Assembly (NCBI RefSeq): GCF_018271995.1
Contig: NZ_JAGUCO010000003.1
Coordinates: forward strand, 492,831-556,830
Direction: 5' to 3'
DNA: 64,000 bases
DNA from: Carboxylicivirga linearis
Lineage (GTDB): Bacteria > Bacteroidota > Bacteroidia > Bacteroidales > Marinilabiliaceae
Shown here: in pieces, positions 1 through 10,000 of the stretch
How the letters are laid out: each line of letters opens with the position of its first letter
How positions within the stretch are numbered: position 1 is the stretch's first letter
Notes under the pieces: generated by a model
What the model was told of the DNA's origin: nothing
What the model saw: the letters and a program-made list of their open reading frames with translations, nothing else
The model's database searches: none
Position numbers and translations under genes: made by a program

Positions 1-1
1 A

Positions 2-484
2 GATAACGGTCACTTCCATCCAACTGAGCAGGTGGGTGATAAAATATCAGCATGTTTAAATTTTGTTGATGAGGTATTGTTACATGTTACTCGTCCGGTG
101 CGTTGGGATTCTGATCATGTGGTGACCTTAAATGAAGATATTCAATTAATAGCTTCTGAAATTGTTCGTAACGAATTTCTGAATCGTGTTAATATTGGTC
201 TCGACTTCTTCGATGCTTCAATCAACCGCATTGGTGCTTATGTAACGGGTACTCGTGCAGCTCAAAAAGCCTTTATGATTGCTATGTTGGAACCAACAGC
301 AACGCTGGTTGAATACGAAGAAGAAGGTAAGAACTTTGAACGTTTGGCATTGTTGGAAGAGTTGAAAACGAAGCCTTTTGGTGCTGTGTGGGATTATTAT
401 TGTATGCAAGAAGGTGTGCCTGTAAGTGAGGCTTACATTGCCGATATCCAACAATATGAAAAAGACGTTTTGAGTAAAAGATAA
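2..484 (+). CDS. rhaA: L-rhamnose isomerase, C-terminal part (5' end outside window)
   Basis: The reading frame is open from base 2, so the gene enters from the left edge; the GTG at 32 is internal, not a start. The visible 160 residues contain the family hallmarks GHFHPTE, VTRPVRWDSDHVV and NRVNIGLDFFDASINR, which belong to the metal-binding barrel of L-rhamnose isomerase (L-rhamnose to L-rhamnulose, cytoplasmic, Mn-dependent). The His and Asp residues in these motifs are the expected metal and substrate ligands from family knowledge. Bacteroides literature also calls this gene rhaI. It is followed on the same strand by an aldolase, an FGGY kinase and a second aldolase, which fits a rhamnose operon. 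The 295-nt gap to the next gene contains copy A of a structured repeat. Identity is near certain; only the N-terminal half is missing. Confidence 0.93.
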   Translation, partial: DNGHFHPTEQVGDKISACLNFVDEVLLHVTRPVRWDSDHVVTLNEDIQLIASEIVRNEFLNRVNIGLDFFDASINRIGAYVTGTRAAQKAFMIAMLEPTATLVEYEEEGKNFERLALLEELKTKPFGAVWDYYCMQEGVPVSEAYIADIQQYEKDVLSKR

Positions 485-530
485 GAATGACTAAAATCCC
501 TTAATTCAAATGATTTTGTTGCACTAGGGT

Positions 531-716
531 GGCCTCATTAAAGATGTTTGAAGCGAAGAGGAAGAGTTTTAGAAAGACCGGGAAGCTGAGAACTTGTTCG
601 AAGATCACCCGGCCGCACTTAAGCTCTTCAAATAAGCATCAAGCATCTTTAATGTAGCCTTGATTTTCTTTGTTTCGTTTCTTGTATCAAGACAAGAAAT
701 GAAAAGCCTCGCGGCT
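531..716 (+). repeat. Structured intergenic element, copy A
   Basis: First of three copies of an element of about 200 nt. The outer helix pairs 531-551 with 639-659 (two mismatches at the CT/TA position, one wobble). An inner helix pairs 561-572 with 618-629, then CCGGG 578-582 pairs with CCCGG 608-612, capped by a GAAC-TT-GTTC hairpin. Downstream, 673-685 pairs with 692-704 around the loop ATCAAG, and AGCC 705-708 pairs with GGCT 713-716. The core (gaccgggaag, cacccggccgcactta, gccttgattttctttgtttcg) is nearly identical in copies B and C, whereas helix sequences differ and keep pairing. It fills the gap between the isomerase and aldolase genes, so it would be transcribed with the operon. No Rfam family could be assigned by eye. 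Confidence 0.75.
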
Positions 717-779
717 AGAGCGAAGTAATGAAAAGAAAATTATCTGGGTGTAATAAATAATCATTCAAAATCAGTTATT

Positions 780-1883
780 ATGAATCCAAGTCTGAATGAT
801 TTAATTGAAATATCCCAGCAATACGGAAAAAATCCCCTTTATGTGATTGCCGGAGGTGGTAATACCTCTTACAAAGACGAAGAAAAACTTTGGATCAAAG
901 CTAGTGGAACGTCACTGGCTGTAATCGAAGAAGATGGTTTTGTGTGTCTTTCACGAAGTAAACTCAAAACCATAGCTGAAAAATCGTATAGCACCGACAG
1001 TTCAAAGCGAGAAGAAGAGGTGAAAAACGATTTGCATGCAGCCATATTATTCCCGGTTGATAAGCGTCCAAGTGTGGAAACATCAATGCATGAAGTAATC
1101 GATTATGCATACGTTGTTCATACGCATCCAACCTTGGTAAATGCTTTGATGTGTTCAGTTAATGCCAAAGAAAAATGTGCAGAGTTGTTTCCCGATGCAT
1201 TATTTATTGAATATACCGATCCTGGTTATGTGCTTTTCAAAAAAGTATATAATCGCATTAACGATTATAAAGCAGAAAAAGGAGAATCGCCAAAGGTAAT
1301 TTTTCTTGAGAATCATGGGATTTTTGTAGCAGCAAATAATGTTGATGAAGTAAATACAATATACGATAATGTAAACGAAGTGTTATTAGCTCAAATTGAA
1401 GAAGAACTTCCTTTTTCCAATGCATTAGAAGTGATGGATTTTGATTTGAATGCTATTAAATCTGTTGTTGATCCTGCCAGTCAGATGATAGTAAAGTTCT
1501 TTAGCAGCGATTTGATACAATACTTTGTGAATGATGAGCAGATGTTTCAAAAGGTGGCCGCAGCTTATACGCCCGATAACATTGTTTATGCCAAAGCTTA
1601 CTATCCGTTTTTACAATCAGAAGAAAATGCTGATGTGTTAAAGGAATTTATTGCTCAAAAAGGATATGCTCCCAAGGTTATTGCTATTAAAGGCAAAGGG
1701 ATTGTGATAGCAGAGGAAAGCGAGAAATCAGTTGCTACGGTTTTGGAGGTTTTTACCGATATGTTGAAGATTGGTTTTTATGCCTCGGGTTTTGGTGGCC
1801 CAAAATCAATGACAGCAGAGCAAATTGCGTTTATCGATAATTGGGAAGTGGAAAATTACCGTCGAAAGATGGCTAAAAAATAA
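780..1883 (+). CDS. Class II aldolase/adducin family protein (rhamnulose-1-phosphate aldolase-like)
   Basis: A 367-residue class II (zinc) aldolase. Visible motifs are AGGGNTS (25-30), the probable catalytic Glu100 in SVETSMHE, metal ligands His114 and His116 in VVHTHP, and His179 in LENHG. The C-terminal end (FGGPKSMTAEQ, NWEVENYRRK) is typical of the aldolase half of bifunctional rhamnulose-1-phosphate aldolase/lactaldehyde dehydrogenase proteins (RhaE-RhaW type), but no dehydrogenase half follows. The expected reaction is cleavage of L-rhamnulose-1-phosphate to dihydroxyacetone phosphate and L-lactaldehyde, inferred from the neighbours. It lies between isomerase and kinase genes on the same strand. 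The ATG at 780 is preceded by an A/T-rich stretch as is usual in Bacteroidota. Another class II aldolase in the same operon makes the division of labour uncertain. Confidence 0.8.
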   Translation: MNPSLNDLIEISQQYGKNPLYVIAGGGNTSYKDEEKLWIKASGTSLAVIEEDGFVCLSRSKLKTIAEKSYSTDSSKREEEVKNDLHAAILFPVDKRPSVETSMHEVIDYAYVVHTHPTLVNALMCSVNAKEKCAELFPDALFIEYTDPGYVLFKKVYNRINDYKAEKGESPKVIFLENHGIFVAANNVDEVNTIYDNVNEVLLAQIEEELPFSNALEVMDFDLNAIKSVVDPASQMIVKFFSSDLIQYFVNDEQMFQKVAAAYTPDNIVYAKAYYPFLQSEENADVLKEFIAQKGYAPKVIAIKGKGIVIAEESEKSVATVLEVFTDMLKIGFYASGFGGPKSMTAEQIAFIDNWEVENYRRKMAKK

Positions 1884-1911
1884 AATATTATTGGGTAAAG
1901 TTGTACAGATT

Positions 1912-2120
1912 GGCCTAATTGGAAATGAGGAATGTTTTGAAGTTGAACATTAGTAAGACCGGGAAGTTGAGAGCTTTGCTCGAAAATCACCCGGCCGCAC
2001 TTAGGTTCAATAAAGAAACAAGAGTCATTGCCAATTCAGCCTTGATTTTCTTTGTTTCGTTTCTTGTATCAAGACAAGAAATGAATTGAAAATCGGCGAA
2101 GCCAAAAGCTTCCGCGGCTT
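1912..2120 (+). repeat. Structured intergenic element, copy B
   Basis: Second copy, between the aldolase and kinase genes. The outer helix pairs 1912-1927 with 2026-2041: 13 of 16 positions pair, and the sequence differs from copy A, for example AATTGG with CCAATT. The inner helix pairs 1943-1953 with 2000-2010 using TTGAAC/GTTCAA where copy A uses GAAGAG/CTCTTC. The apical hairpin is GAGC-TTT-GCTC in place of GAAC-TT-GTTC. The 3' hairpin with loop ATCAAG and an AAGCC/GGCTT hairpin (2099-2103 with 2116-2120) are kept. It ends only about 65 nt before the chosen kinase start, so it could influence expression of that gene. Confidence 0.75.
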
Positions 2121-2186
2121 GAGCAGCGAAAAGCAGGTGAGAGGATGTCTCAAGATTACAACGAAGATTCATTAAATAAAAAAGGA

Positions 2187-3554
2187 ATGAGTATACCTGT
2201 TATTGCCGTTTTTGATATAGGTAAGACAAATAAAAAAATATTGCTCTTTGACGAAAAGCTGCAGATGGTTTTTCAGAAAGAGCAGAAAATGCCAACCATT
2301 GTTGATGAGGATGGATTTGAATGTGATGATATTGATCTGATTGAAGATTGGATGAAATCGACCCTCAAACAATTGGTTGATGAAAAAGATTACGATGTAA
2401 AGGCGGTTAATTTCTCAACCTATGGAGCTAGTCTGGCTTTCTTGGATGAGGCAGGAAAACGTTTGACGCCTATTTATAATTATCTGAAGCCGATTGATGA
2501 ATCGATTCATCAGGCATTGTATGAAAAGTATGGTGGCGAAGCGGAATTTTGTCGCCAAACAGCCAGTCCGGCTTTGGGTGTGATGCTGAATTCGGGCATT
2601 CAAATATTGTGGTTGCAAAAAGAACAGCCTGAGTTGTTTGTAAAGGTGAAGGATATACTTCATTTTCCACAGTATCTATCGTACTTGCTAACGGGTAATG
2701 TTACTTCGGAAAGTACTTCTATTGGTTGTCACACTTTTATGTGGAATTTTGATGATAGTAAGTATCATCAATGGTTGACTGACGCTGGAGTAAAGCTCCC
2801 TGATCCTGTTTCAAACCAGCTTTGTTTAGATAGTAAGCTGGATGGTGTTGATATCAAAACGGGCATTGGCATTCATGACAGTTCATCTAGTCTGGTGCCT
2901 TATTTTAAGGGCAGCGACGAAAAGTTTGTGTTGGTATCTACTGGAACGTGGTGTATCAATATGAATCCTTACAATTATAGTCCGCTGACTGCCGATCAGT
3001 TGAAACGCGATTGTTTGTGTTACATCAGTAGCGAACAAAAACCGGTGAAGTCATCGCGTTTATTTATGGGGCACATTCATGATGTGAATACCGAGCGATT
3101 GACCAACTTCTTTAAGGTTGAAAGTAATCAATACAAAAAAGTAAAAGCTGATGAGGCATTGATGAATCAATATCTTTCAAAAGGCAAGGAAAGAATGTTC
3201 TTTAAGGATGAGATGTCGGCTGATTATATTGATACTTCGATTGATCTGTCTCAATTTTCATCGTTTGATGAGGCCTATCATCGCCTGATGTTTGATTTAA
3301 CCTTGTTGGATGCTGAATCGCTGGATTTGGTAATGAGTGATGATGTTAAAACGATTTATATCTCAGGAGGGTTTGCCCGAAATGAGATGTTTATTCGATT
3401 GATGGCAAATTTCTATCCGCAATGTAAGGTTTATACATCAGAGGTAGATAACGCCAGTGCATTAGGAGCTGCACTGTTGGTATACGATCAACTGGACTCG
3501 AAAGAAAAGCCATCGGTTGATTTAGGTTTAAAATATTGGAAAGCATTTGGATAA
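2187..3554 (+). CDS. FGGY-family sugar kinase (RhaK-type rhamnulokinase-like)
   Basis: A carbohydrate kinase of the FGGY superfamily, about 455 residues from the ATG at 2187; an in-frame ATG at 2145 would add 14 residues. I prefer 2187 because the conserved fold starts right after it (VIAVFDIGKTNKKILLFDE, the phosphate-1 loop) and it has an A-rich upstream stretch. Other motifs are FSTYGAS, GIHDSSSS (probable catalytic Asp), VLVSTGTWC, and TIYISGGFARNEMF near the adenosine site. The protein resembles the RhaK-type kinases of rhizobial and Bacteroidota rhamnose loci more than E. coli RhaB. It is presumed to phosphorylate L-rhamnulose at C1, between isomerase and aldolase steps. The fold is certain; the substrate rests on operon context. 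Confidence 0.82.
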   Translation: MSIPVIAVFDIGKTNKKILLFDEKLQMVFQKEQKMPTIVDEDGFECDDIDLIEDWMKSTLKQLVDEKDYDVKAVNFSTYGASLAFLDEAGKRLTPIYNYLKPIDESIHQALYEKYGGEAEFCRQTASPALGVMLNSGIQILWLQKEQPELFVKVKDILHFPQYLSYLLTGNVTSESTSIGCHTFMWNFDDSKYHQWLTDAGVKLPDPVSNQLCLDSKLDGVDIKTGIGIHDSSSSLVPYFKGSDEKFVLVSTGTWCINMNPYNYSPLTADQLKRDCLCYISSEQKPVKSSRLFMGHIHDVNTERLTNFFKVESNQYKKVKADEALMNQYLSKGKERMFFKDEMSADYIDTSIDLSQFSSFDEAYHRLMFDLTLLDAESLDLVMSDDVKTIYISGGFARNEMFIRLMANFYPQCKVYTSEVDNASALGAALLVYDQLDSKEKPSVDLGLKYWKAFG

Positions 3555-3666
3555 AAAGGGGTAATACTCCTAACTTGCATGTTTAAATAATTAGTTTTTG
3601 AAGTGAGCTACTGCCTACTGTCTAAAAACTAACAAGCTAAATTTTGGATTTTTTGATTTAAGGATA

Positions 3667-4965
3667 ATGAAACAAATTGACACAAAGTTGATGCACCCCA
3701 AGGTGCAGATTGTAAAAATTATTAGTCGTATCTACAAAAGTGGAATGACGACTACTTCAGGTGGAAATATTTCCATCTGTGACGAGAATGGAGATATTTG
3801 GGTAACTCCATCGGCTATTGATAAAGGTACGCTTACGGAGAAAGATATTATCTGTGTGAAGCGCGATGGAACCATTGTTGGACCTCACAAGCCGTCATCT
3901 GAGTTTCCGTTTCACAAGGCGATTTATGATTGTCGTCCGGATATTAAGGCGGTGATTCATGCGCATCCACCTGCATTGGTTTCTTTTAGTATAGTTCGCG
4001 AAATTCCGAATACCAATATCATTCCTCAGGCAAAAAATATTTGCGGACCAATTGGTTATGCACCTTATGGATTACCGGGTAGTGATGAGTTGGGTGATTT
4101 GATTGCAGCTGAATTTAAGAAGGGTGATAGCATGGCTGTTATCATGGAGAATCACGGAACTGTATTAGGTGGTAGCGATATGCTGGATGCATATGCCAGA
4201 TTTGAGACTTTGGAATTTTGTTGCCGAACAATTATCAACGCAAAAGCCATTGGTGAGCCAAAATTCTTAAGTGATGATCAGATTGATGTGTTTGAGAAAC
4301 AGGTGCCACATGATGTGCCGCGTAATACCGATGTATCTTATCCACCTGAGGAAAGAGCTATTCGACAAGAGATTTGCGATATAGTACGTCGTGCTTGTGA
4401 TCAGGGATTGATGATTAGTACTTACGGTACGGTATCGGTGCGTTGGAAAAATGATGATTTCTTGATTACACCACCAGATGTGGCCCGTTGGGATATTTCA
4501 CCGGAAGATATAGTGCAGATCAAAGGAGGTAAAGCAGAGCCGGGTAAAACACCTAGTCGTTCTACTTTCTTGCATCAGAAGATCTATCAGGAGAATCCGC
4601 ATATCAATTCAATTATTCTGACTCAGCCACCAAACCTGATGGCTTACGGAACTACAGGAGTTAAATTTGATGTTCGTACTATTCCTGAAAGCTGGATTTT
4701 CTTACAAGATGTACCTTGTTTACCATTTGGTGTACATTTCCAGGGAGATGAAACAATTCCAAAGTTGCTAAGCGAAAATGTTCCTGCCGTACTAGTGGCG
4801 AATGATTCATTTATTGTGACCGGAGATAAGCTTCTGCAAACATTTGACCGTTTGGAAGTAGCTGAATTTAGTGCTAAATCGCTGGTGATGGCTGCTCCAA
4901 TGGGTGATTTAGTACCCATCAACGACGAGCAGGTTGAAGATTTGAGAAAGAAATTCTTGTCTTAA
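3667..4965 (+). CDS. Tandem class II aldolase/adducin protein, second domain degenerate
   Basis: 432 residues with two class II aldolase domains in a row. Domain 1 (about 10-200) has the full set: SGGNIS (31-36), catalytic Glu79 in SSEFPFHKAIY, His98 and His100 in IHAHPPA, His163 in MENHGT. Domain 2 (about 228-425) aligns by eye (TYGTVSVRW, HQKIYQENPHINSIILTQPPNLMA) but the Glu is Thr300, the HxH is replaced by Thr-Gln, and the NHG is NDS. It should therefore be unable to bind zinc and may be structural or regulatory. Domain 1 resembles fuculose/rhamnulose-phosphate aldolases and could act on lactaldehyde-forming sugar phosphates. It is the last gene before a strong terminator at 5044-5078. 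The domain call is firm; the substrate is inferred. Confidence 0.8.
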   Translation: MKQIDTKLMHPKVQIVKIISRIYKSGMTTTSGGNISICDENGDIWVTPSAIDKGTLTEKDIICVKRDGTIVGPHKPSSEFPFHKAIYDCRPDIKAVIHAHPPALVSFSIVREIPNTNIIPQAKNICGPIGYAPYGLPGSDELGDLIAAEFKKGDSMAVIMENHGTVLGGSDMLDAYARFETLEFCCRTIINAKAIGEPKFLSDDQIDVFEKQVPHDVPRNTDVSYPPEERAIRQEICDIVRRACDQGLMISTYGTVSVRWKNDDFLITPPDVARWDISPEDIVQIKGGKAEPGKTPSRSTFLHQKIYQENPHINSIILTQPPNLMAYGTTGVKFDVRTIPESWIFLQDVPCLPFGVHFQGDETIPKLLSENVPAVLVANDSFIVTGDKLLQTFDRLEVAEFSAKSLVMAAPMGDLVPINDEQVEDLRKKFLS

Positions 4966-5043
4966 TACTTACAATGAGGTTTAATGATAATGCTGGTTTA
5001 ATAAGGCATAGTTTTTAAATCAGTATAACTTGCATAGATTTGG

Positions 5044-5078
5044 ATCCCCGCAATCAAAGGATTGTGGGGATTTTTTTA
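5044..5078 (+). terminator. Rho-independent terminator of the rhamnose-type operon
   Basis: ATCCCCGCAATC (5044-5055) pairs with GATTGTGGGGAT (5060-5071), a 12-bp stem with one G-U pair and an AAAG loop, followed by seven T. It lies 79 nt after the tandem aldolase and separates it from the sigma factor gene. Confidence 0.88.
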
Positions 5079-5220
5079 TCATATAAAGATTAATTTTGCT
5101 ACATGTAAGTTTCGTAACCTTTTTAGAAGGTGTAATATAAGCCTCCATTTTTTAATATTTTATTTTTTTATACTTTCGTATTCAATCTCTGACTATTTCC
5201 TGGTGAATTTAAACACAGTT

Positions 5221-5835
5221 ATGGATAATTTTCTTGCAGAAATATCCGATGAAGCTCTTCTTAGAGGAGTGAGGATGGGTAATGAAAATGCATTTGGTTT
5301 AATTTTTAAGACATATTTTCCTCGTTTGCTTGTTTATGCAAAAGGGATGATTGGCGACCAGGAAGTTGCAGAAGATTTGGTTCAGGAGTCCTTTGCTTCT
5401 GTTTGGGAAAAACGTTATTTGTTAAAAGATAAGGGGAATCTCAAATCTTTCTTATTTCGGACAGTTAGAAATATCTGTTTAAATTATTTGGAACATAATC
5501 AAGTGATTAATAAATATGTTGATGCTTTTAAGTGTGAAAATGCATCTCAGGGCTTGTATATGTTTAATTTTATGGATGAACAAGAATACGAAGATGCTTG
5601 TAAAGATATGATGAAGGAGGTGTATCGTATATTGGATACCTTGCCACCTACTGTAAAAGAAGCTTTTGTGTTAAGCAGACTCAAAGAATTAAAAAATAAA
5701 GAAGTTGCTGAACGGATGGGGCTAAATATTAAAACCGTTGAAAAACATATTTCAAGGGCGCTAAAAACACTTAGAGAGGTTTTGAAAAGTAAAGATCTTC
5801 GACTTTATACCCTGTTTATATTGATGTTTTTCTGA
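5221..5835 (+). CDS. ECF-type RNA polymerase sigma-70 factor (FecI/SusCD-associated)
   Basis: About 204 residues from the ATG at 5221. The frame is open upstream to 5062, but the upstream residues are hydrophobic and unlike the family, so 5221 is preferred. Region 2 is clear (FGLIFKTYFPRLLVYAKGMIGDQEVAEDLVQ and FASVWEK), as is region 4 (LPPTVKEAFVLSRLKELKNKEVAERMGL followed by the recognition helix IKTVEKHISRALKTLRE). It lies directly upstream of a FecR-type anti-sigma factor, an STN-containing SusC-like receptor and a SusD-like protein, the classic trans-envelope signalling set. It should drive the downstream uptake genes when ligand occupies the receptor. Only a weak -7-like box (TACTTTCG) is visible upstream. 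Family assignment is firm; the inducing ligand is unknown. Confidence 0.92.
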   Translation: MDNFLAEISDEALLRGVRMGNENAFGLIFKTYFPRLLVYAKGMIGDQEVAEDLVQESFASVWEKRYLLKDKGNLKSFLFRTVRNICLNYLEHNQVINKYVDAFKCENASQGLYMFNFMDEQEYEDACKDMMKEVYRILDTLPPTVKEAFVLSRLKELKNKEVAERMGLNIKTVEKHISRALKTLREVLKSKDLRLYTLFILMFF

Positions 5836-5911
5836 AAAAATAGAAAAAAGTAAAAAATCTATGCGGGTTTTTTACACTACTCCCTGTATTACTTATATCA
5901 TTTAAATTACA

Positions 5912-6922
5912 ATGGAAGATAAACAACTAAAAGATTTAGTTGAACGCTTTTATAATGGTACCATTTCGGCTAGAGAAGAAGAGGTGCTGTTTAAAAAGGT
6001 AAAAACTGATAAAGGGTTTGGACTGTACTTTAATAAGTATGATGACCAATATTTGTTGTTGCAAAATAACGAGAATGAGGCAGATGTCTATTGGAAATCA
6101 TTTAAGAGTAAGTACTTAAAACGGACAAAAGACTCAAAAGAGAAAAGAATTTTACCATGGATTAAATATGTTGCAGTTGCAGCTGTTACGTTAGTAATGT
6201 TTAATGTCGGACAATATTTTTACAATAAAGCATGTGAGGTTGATACTTATGCCAATTGGTGTGAGATGATTGTGCCAAAGGGTGAAAAATCTCAAGTGAT
6301 TTTGCCTGATGGTACACATATTTGGCTCAATTCAGAGAGTTATCTAAAATATCCGACTCACTTTGGAAGTAAAGAAAGAAAAGTGGTTTTGGAAGGTGAG
6401 GCTTATTTTAAGGTGGCCAAAAATAAGGATGTACCTTTTCTTGTTAAGACAAAAGATTATGTAACAAGAGTGTTGGGAACTGAATTCAATGTGATGTCAT
6501 ATTCTGATTTTGATAGAACAGAAACTACATTGAAGGAAGGATCTGTTTCTATTGAAGTAGAAAGAGGTGAGAAGATAGCTAAGGTAGCGGTTTTGAGGCC
6601 GGGTCAAAAAATTTCTTATTCAAAGCTGACTAAAAAATACAGTGTAATTGAAACTGATCCGGATCAGGTTATTGCTTGGAAAAACAATGTGTTTGAGTTT
6701 GATAAAATTACGTTGAAAGAGTTGGTGTTGAGGTTGGAAAGATGGTATGACGTAAATATAGAATTACAGGATGCCGAGCTGGCTGTTTTGCGTTATACTG
6801 GAAAATTTAAAAATGAGGAATCAATCAGGCAAGTGTTGGATATTATTAAAATCACTACGCCTATCAACTATGTTTTTAAAGATAGAAAAATGATAATAAT
6901 AAAAAAGAAAACGCCTATGTAG
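5912..6922 (+). CDS. FecR-family anti-sigma factor
   Basis: 336 residues, 76 nt downstream of the sigma factor. The cytoplasmic N-terminal part (1-80) is followed by one membrane segment at about 82-104 (PWIKYVAVAAVTLVMFNVG). The periplasmic FecR domain follows (VPKGEKSQVILPDGTHIWLNS, then GEAYFKV and VLGTEFNVMSY) and a C-terminal DUF4974-like domain (VFEFDKITLKELVLRLERWYDVNIE). The role is to hold the sigma factor inactive and release it after a signal from the STN domain of the receptor encoded next. Length and order are standard for Bacteroidota. No truncation is seen. Confidence 0.92.
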   Translation: MEDKQLKDLVERFYNGTISAREEEVLFKKVKTDKGFGLYFNKYDDQYLLLQNNENEADVYWKSFKSKYLKRTKDSKEKRILPWIKYVAVAAVTLVMFNVGQYFYNKACEVDTYANWCEMIVPKGEKSQVILPDGTHIWLNSESYLKYPTHFGSKERKVVLEGEAYFKVAKNKDVPFLVKTKDYVTRVLGTEFNVMSYSDFDRTETTLKEGSVSIEVERGEKIAKVAVLRPGQKISYSKLTKKYSVIETDPDQVIAWKNNVFEFDKITLKELVLRLERWYDVNIELQDAELAVLRYTGKFKNEESIRQVLDIIKITTPINYVFKDRKMIIIKKKTPM

Positions 6923-7019
6923 CATTTGTTCTCTACAAATAAACCCAATCTCAGATGCATAGTTATCTGAGGTAATTATGAAATTAAATTAATTCTATTA
7001 ACCTAAACGGAAAGAATCT

Positions 7020-10000
7020 ATGAAAAGATTGACCTTTTTTAAGAGAGGTTCTGTATCTCCTATGATCCAACAATACATAAAAGTAGCTAAGATGCTTGGT
7101 CTATTTTTATTTGTTGGTTGTTTGCAGATTAATGCTGCAAGCTATGCAAGTAATAAACGATTAAGTTTTGAGCTTCAGAATGCATCATTAAAAGATGTAT
7201 TTGAAGCAATTGAAGAACAATCAGAGTTTACTATTTTTTACAAAGAAAATGATGTAAATCTTGAAAATAGATTTAATTATCAGGCTCAGGAAAAATTGGT
7301 GGATGAAGTTCTGGATGAAGTTTTGGATAAAAGTGAAGTTACCTATGAAGTTAAAGATAAGGTGATTGTTATTTATTCAAAAGAAATGGCTAACAATTCG
7401 ATGCAACAAGAGGTAACAGTAACTGGTAGAGTTATAGATACTCAAGGCTTTGCCTTACCCGGAGTTAATGTATTTGAAAAGAATAATCCTACCCATGGGG
7501 TAATTACAGATATAGATGGCAATTATTCTATTAACTGTTCCTCAGAAGGATTGTTGGTGTTCTCTTTTATTGGGTTTGACACACAGGAAGTTGCAATAGC
7601 TGGTCAAACTACCATAAATATCACCATGGTAGACGAAGTTACAGATTTAGATGAAGTAGTAGTTACGGCTTTGGGTATTAAAAGAGAGACCAAAGCTTTA
7701 GGTTATGCTGTTACTGATCTAAAAGGTGATGATTTAAATAAAAATGTCATTAATCCTGTTAATGCGTTACAAGGTAGGGCTGCCGGAGTTGATATTAGCC
7801 AATCAGATGGTGGTATGTTTGGATCATCTAGAATTTTGATTCGTGGTGCATCTACATTAAAACCAGATAACCAACCCATCTATGTTATTGATGGAGTGAT
7901 TCTGGAGAATAATCATGCCGATGTTGGCGATGCTGACTGGTCATCCACTGCTGGTGATTTTGGTAGTGAACTAAAAAACTTAAACCCTGATGATTTTGAA
8001 TCAATTTCTGTATTGAAAGGTGCTGCAGCAACAGCATTGTATGGTTCTCGAGGTTTAAATGGTGCCATTGTAATTACCACAAAAAGTGGAGAGAACTCTC
8101 AAGGATTAGGTGTTTCTGTTAATCAAACATTTGGAATTGATTACGTTTATCGTCAACCTGATTTACAAAACGTATACGGTGATGGTGCGTTATCTGGTTA
8201 TGTTGATTATGGTGAAACCAATAGTAGTGGTAGCTATTATCAATGGCAAAACCAGGAGCAGTTCTACTTGAATACAAATGGTGATGCTAAATTTAATAAT
8301 TGGCAAATGGGTTTTGGACCTCGCTTCGATGGTCGTTCAATATTAGGATATGATAATAAACTTACCAATTATAATGCTGTTGATAATAACTATCGCGACA
8401 TGTATGATCTTGGTTTTAATTCAAACACTAATATTTCGGTACAGGGAGGAAACGAAAAAACTACTTTTTATACATCAATGTCATACCGACATGCAAATGG
8501 TACATTAGGTAAGAATGAGTTTGATCGTTTGTCTTTTTTAGCCAAAGCGTCTCATCAATTAAATGATCATGTTTTGGTTGAAGCATCTATTAACTTTGCT
8601 AATTCAACACCAAAGAATCCGCAACCAAATATTGGTGAGTATTTTACAAGTGGAGTATTAGGAAGAGAATATGATCCTGATTATTATAAAGATAAATACA
8701 AAGGAACGCACGGTGGCTTAGCTAATGGTAACTATGGAGACGAATATGCAAATGTTCCAGGTATTGGTTTATGGTGGGCTTTAAACGAAAATTCAGATAT
8801 TCAGCACGAAACGTCAGTACGCCCTTATTTAGGTTTAACAGTTGATTTAACATCTTGGTTAAAATTAAAGGCAGAAGCTAATTATAACTACTATTTTACC
8901 GATCGTGAAATAAAAAATCCAAATAGTGGATATGGTCGTACCTATGACTCCGGTGCAGGACAATATGCCATGATTCAAACTACCAAAAAGCAAACCAATG
9001 CGAGTGCTTCTTTCTTGTATAACAAGAATTTAACTGATGATATAGTATTGTCTGGTTTTCTAAGAGGCGATTATTATGATAACAAACAAACTTACATGAG
9101 TAATTCAACAAATGGAGGATTGGTTGTTCCTGATCAGTACTTTATTAATAACTCTGTAAATTCAGTATCTTATAACTCGTATGTTACCGGATATAAACGT
9201 ATTCTTTCTACTTCTGCAGCCATAAACTTAGCATGGAAAAGTCAGATATATTTAGATATTACAGGAAGGAATGACTGGTCTTCAGCTTTGGTTTATGCCG
9301 ATGGAACAGGTAATAACTCTTATTTTTATCCATCAGTTAGTTTATCAGGTATTGTTAGCGAAATGGTAGACTTACCAACGTGGATTTCATTTGGTAAGGT
9401 GCGTGCTTCTTGGGCGCAGGTAGGTAATGATACTAACCCTTATGATATTAATACTGCTTATTCTCTGAATACATCTAGTCAAAATGGTTCCAATGTAAAT
9501 TCTTTGGTTTTAGATAGTCAGATGACATCTTTAGATCTTAAACCTGAGAGAAAGAATTCATGGGAAGTTGGTTTAGATTGGAGGTTTTTCTCTAGTCGTA
9601 TTGGTATAGATGCTACTTATTACAAGGAGAATACCAAAGATCAGATCATGACCATTGATGTACCAAGTGTTTCTGGTGTTAGTCAGCAATTGGTTAATGC
9701 TGGTAACATTCAAAATCAAGGGGTTGAGATTGCTTTAAATACAACTCCAATTAAAACAGCTGATTGGCGATGGGACGTAGACTTTACTTATACACGTAAT
9801 GAAAGTAAAATTATCTCATTACATGAAAATGTGGCGGATTATATATTGTTAAGTGGTTATACTAACTATGGTAACTATCGTATTGGATCAGTTGCCAAAG
9901 TGGGTGGAGAATATGGGATGTTAATTACAGACTCTAAACCTATGATTGATGATGCAACCGGTTTACCTGTATTGACTTATTCCGATACACGTAGAATGGC

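Noticed and set aside
2145..2186. Longer start for the FGGY kinase
   Set aside because: The 14 added residues are polar and precede the conserved phosphate loop by an unusual distance; the ATG at 2187 fits better.
5062..5220. N-terminal extension of the sigma factor by 53 residues
   Set aside because: It starts within the preceding terminator, is hydrophobic and Cys/Phe-rich, and does not fit ECF sigma factors.
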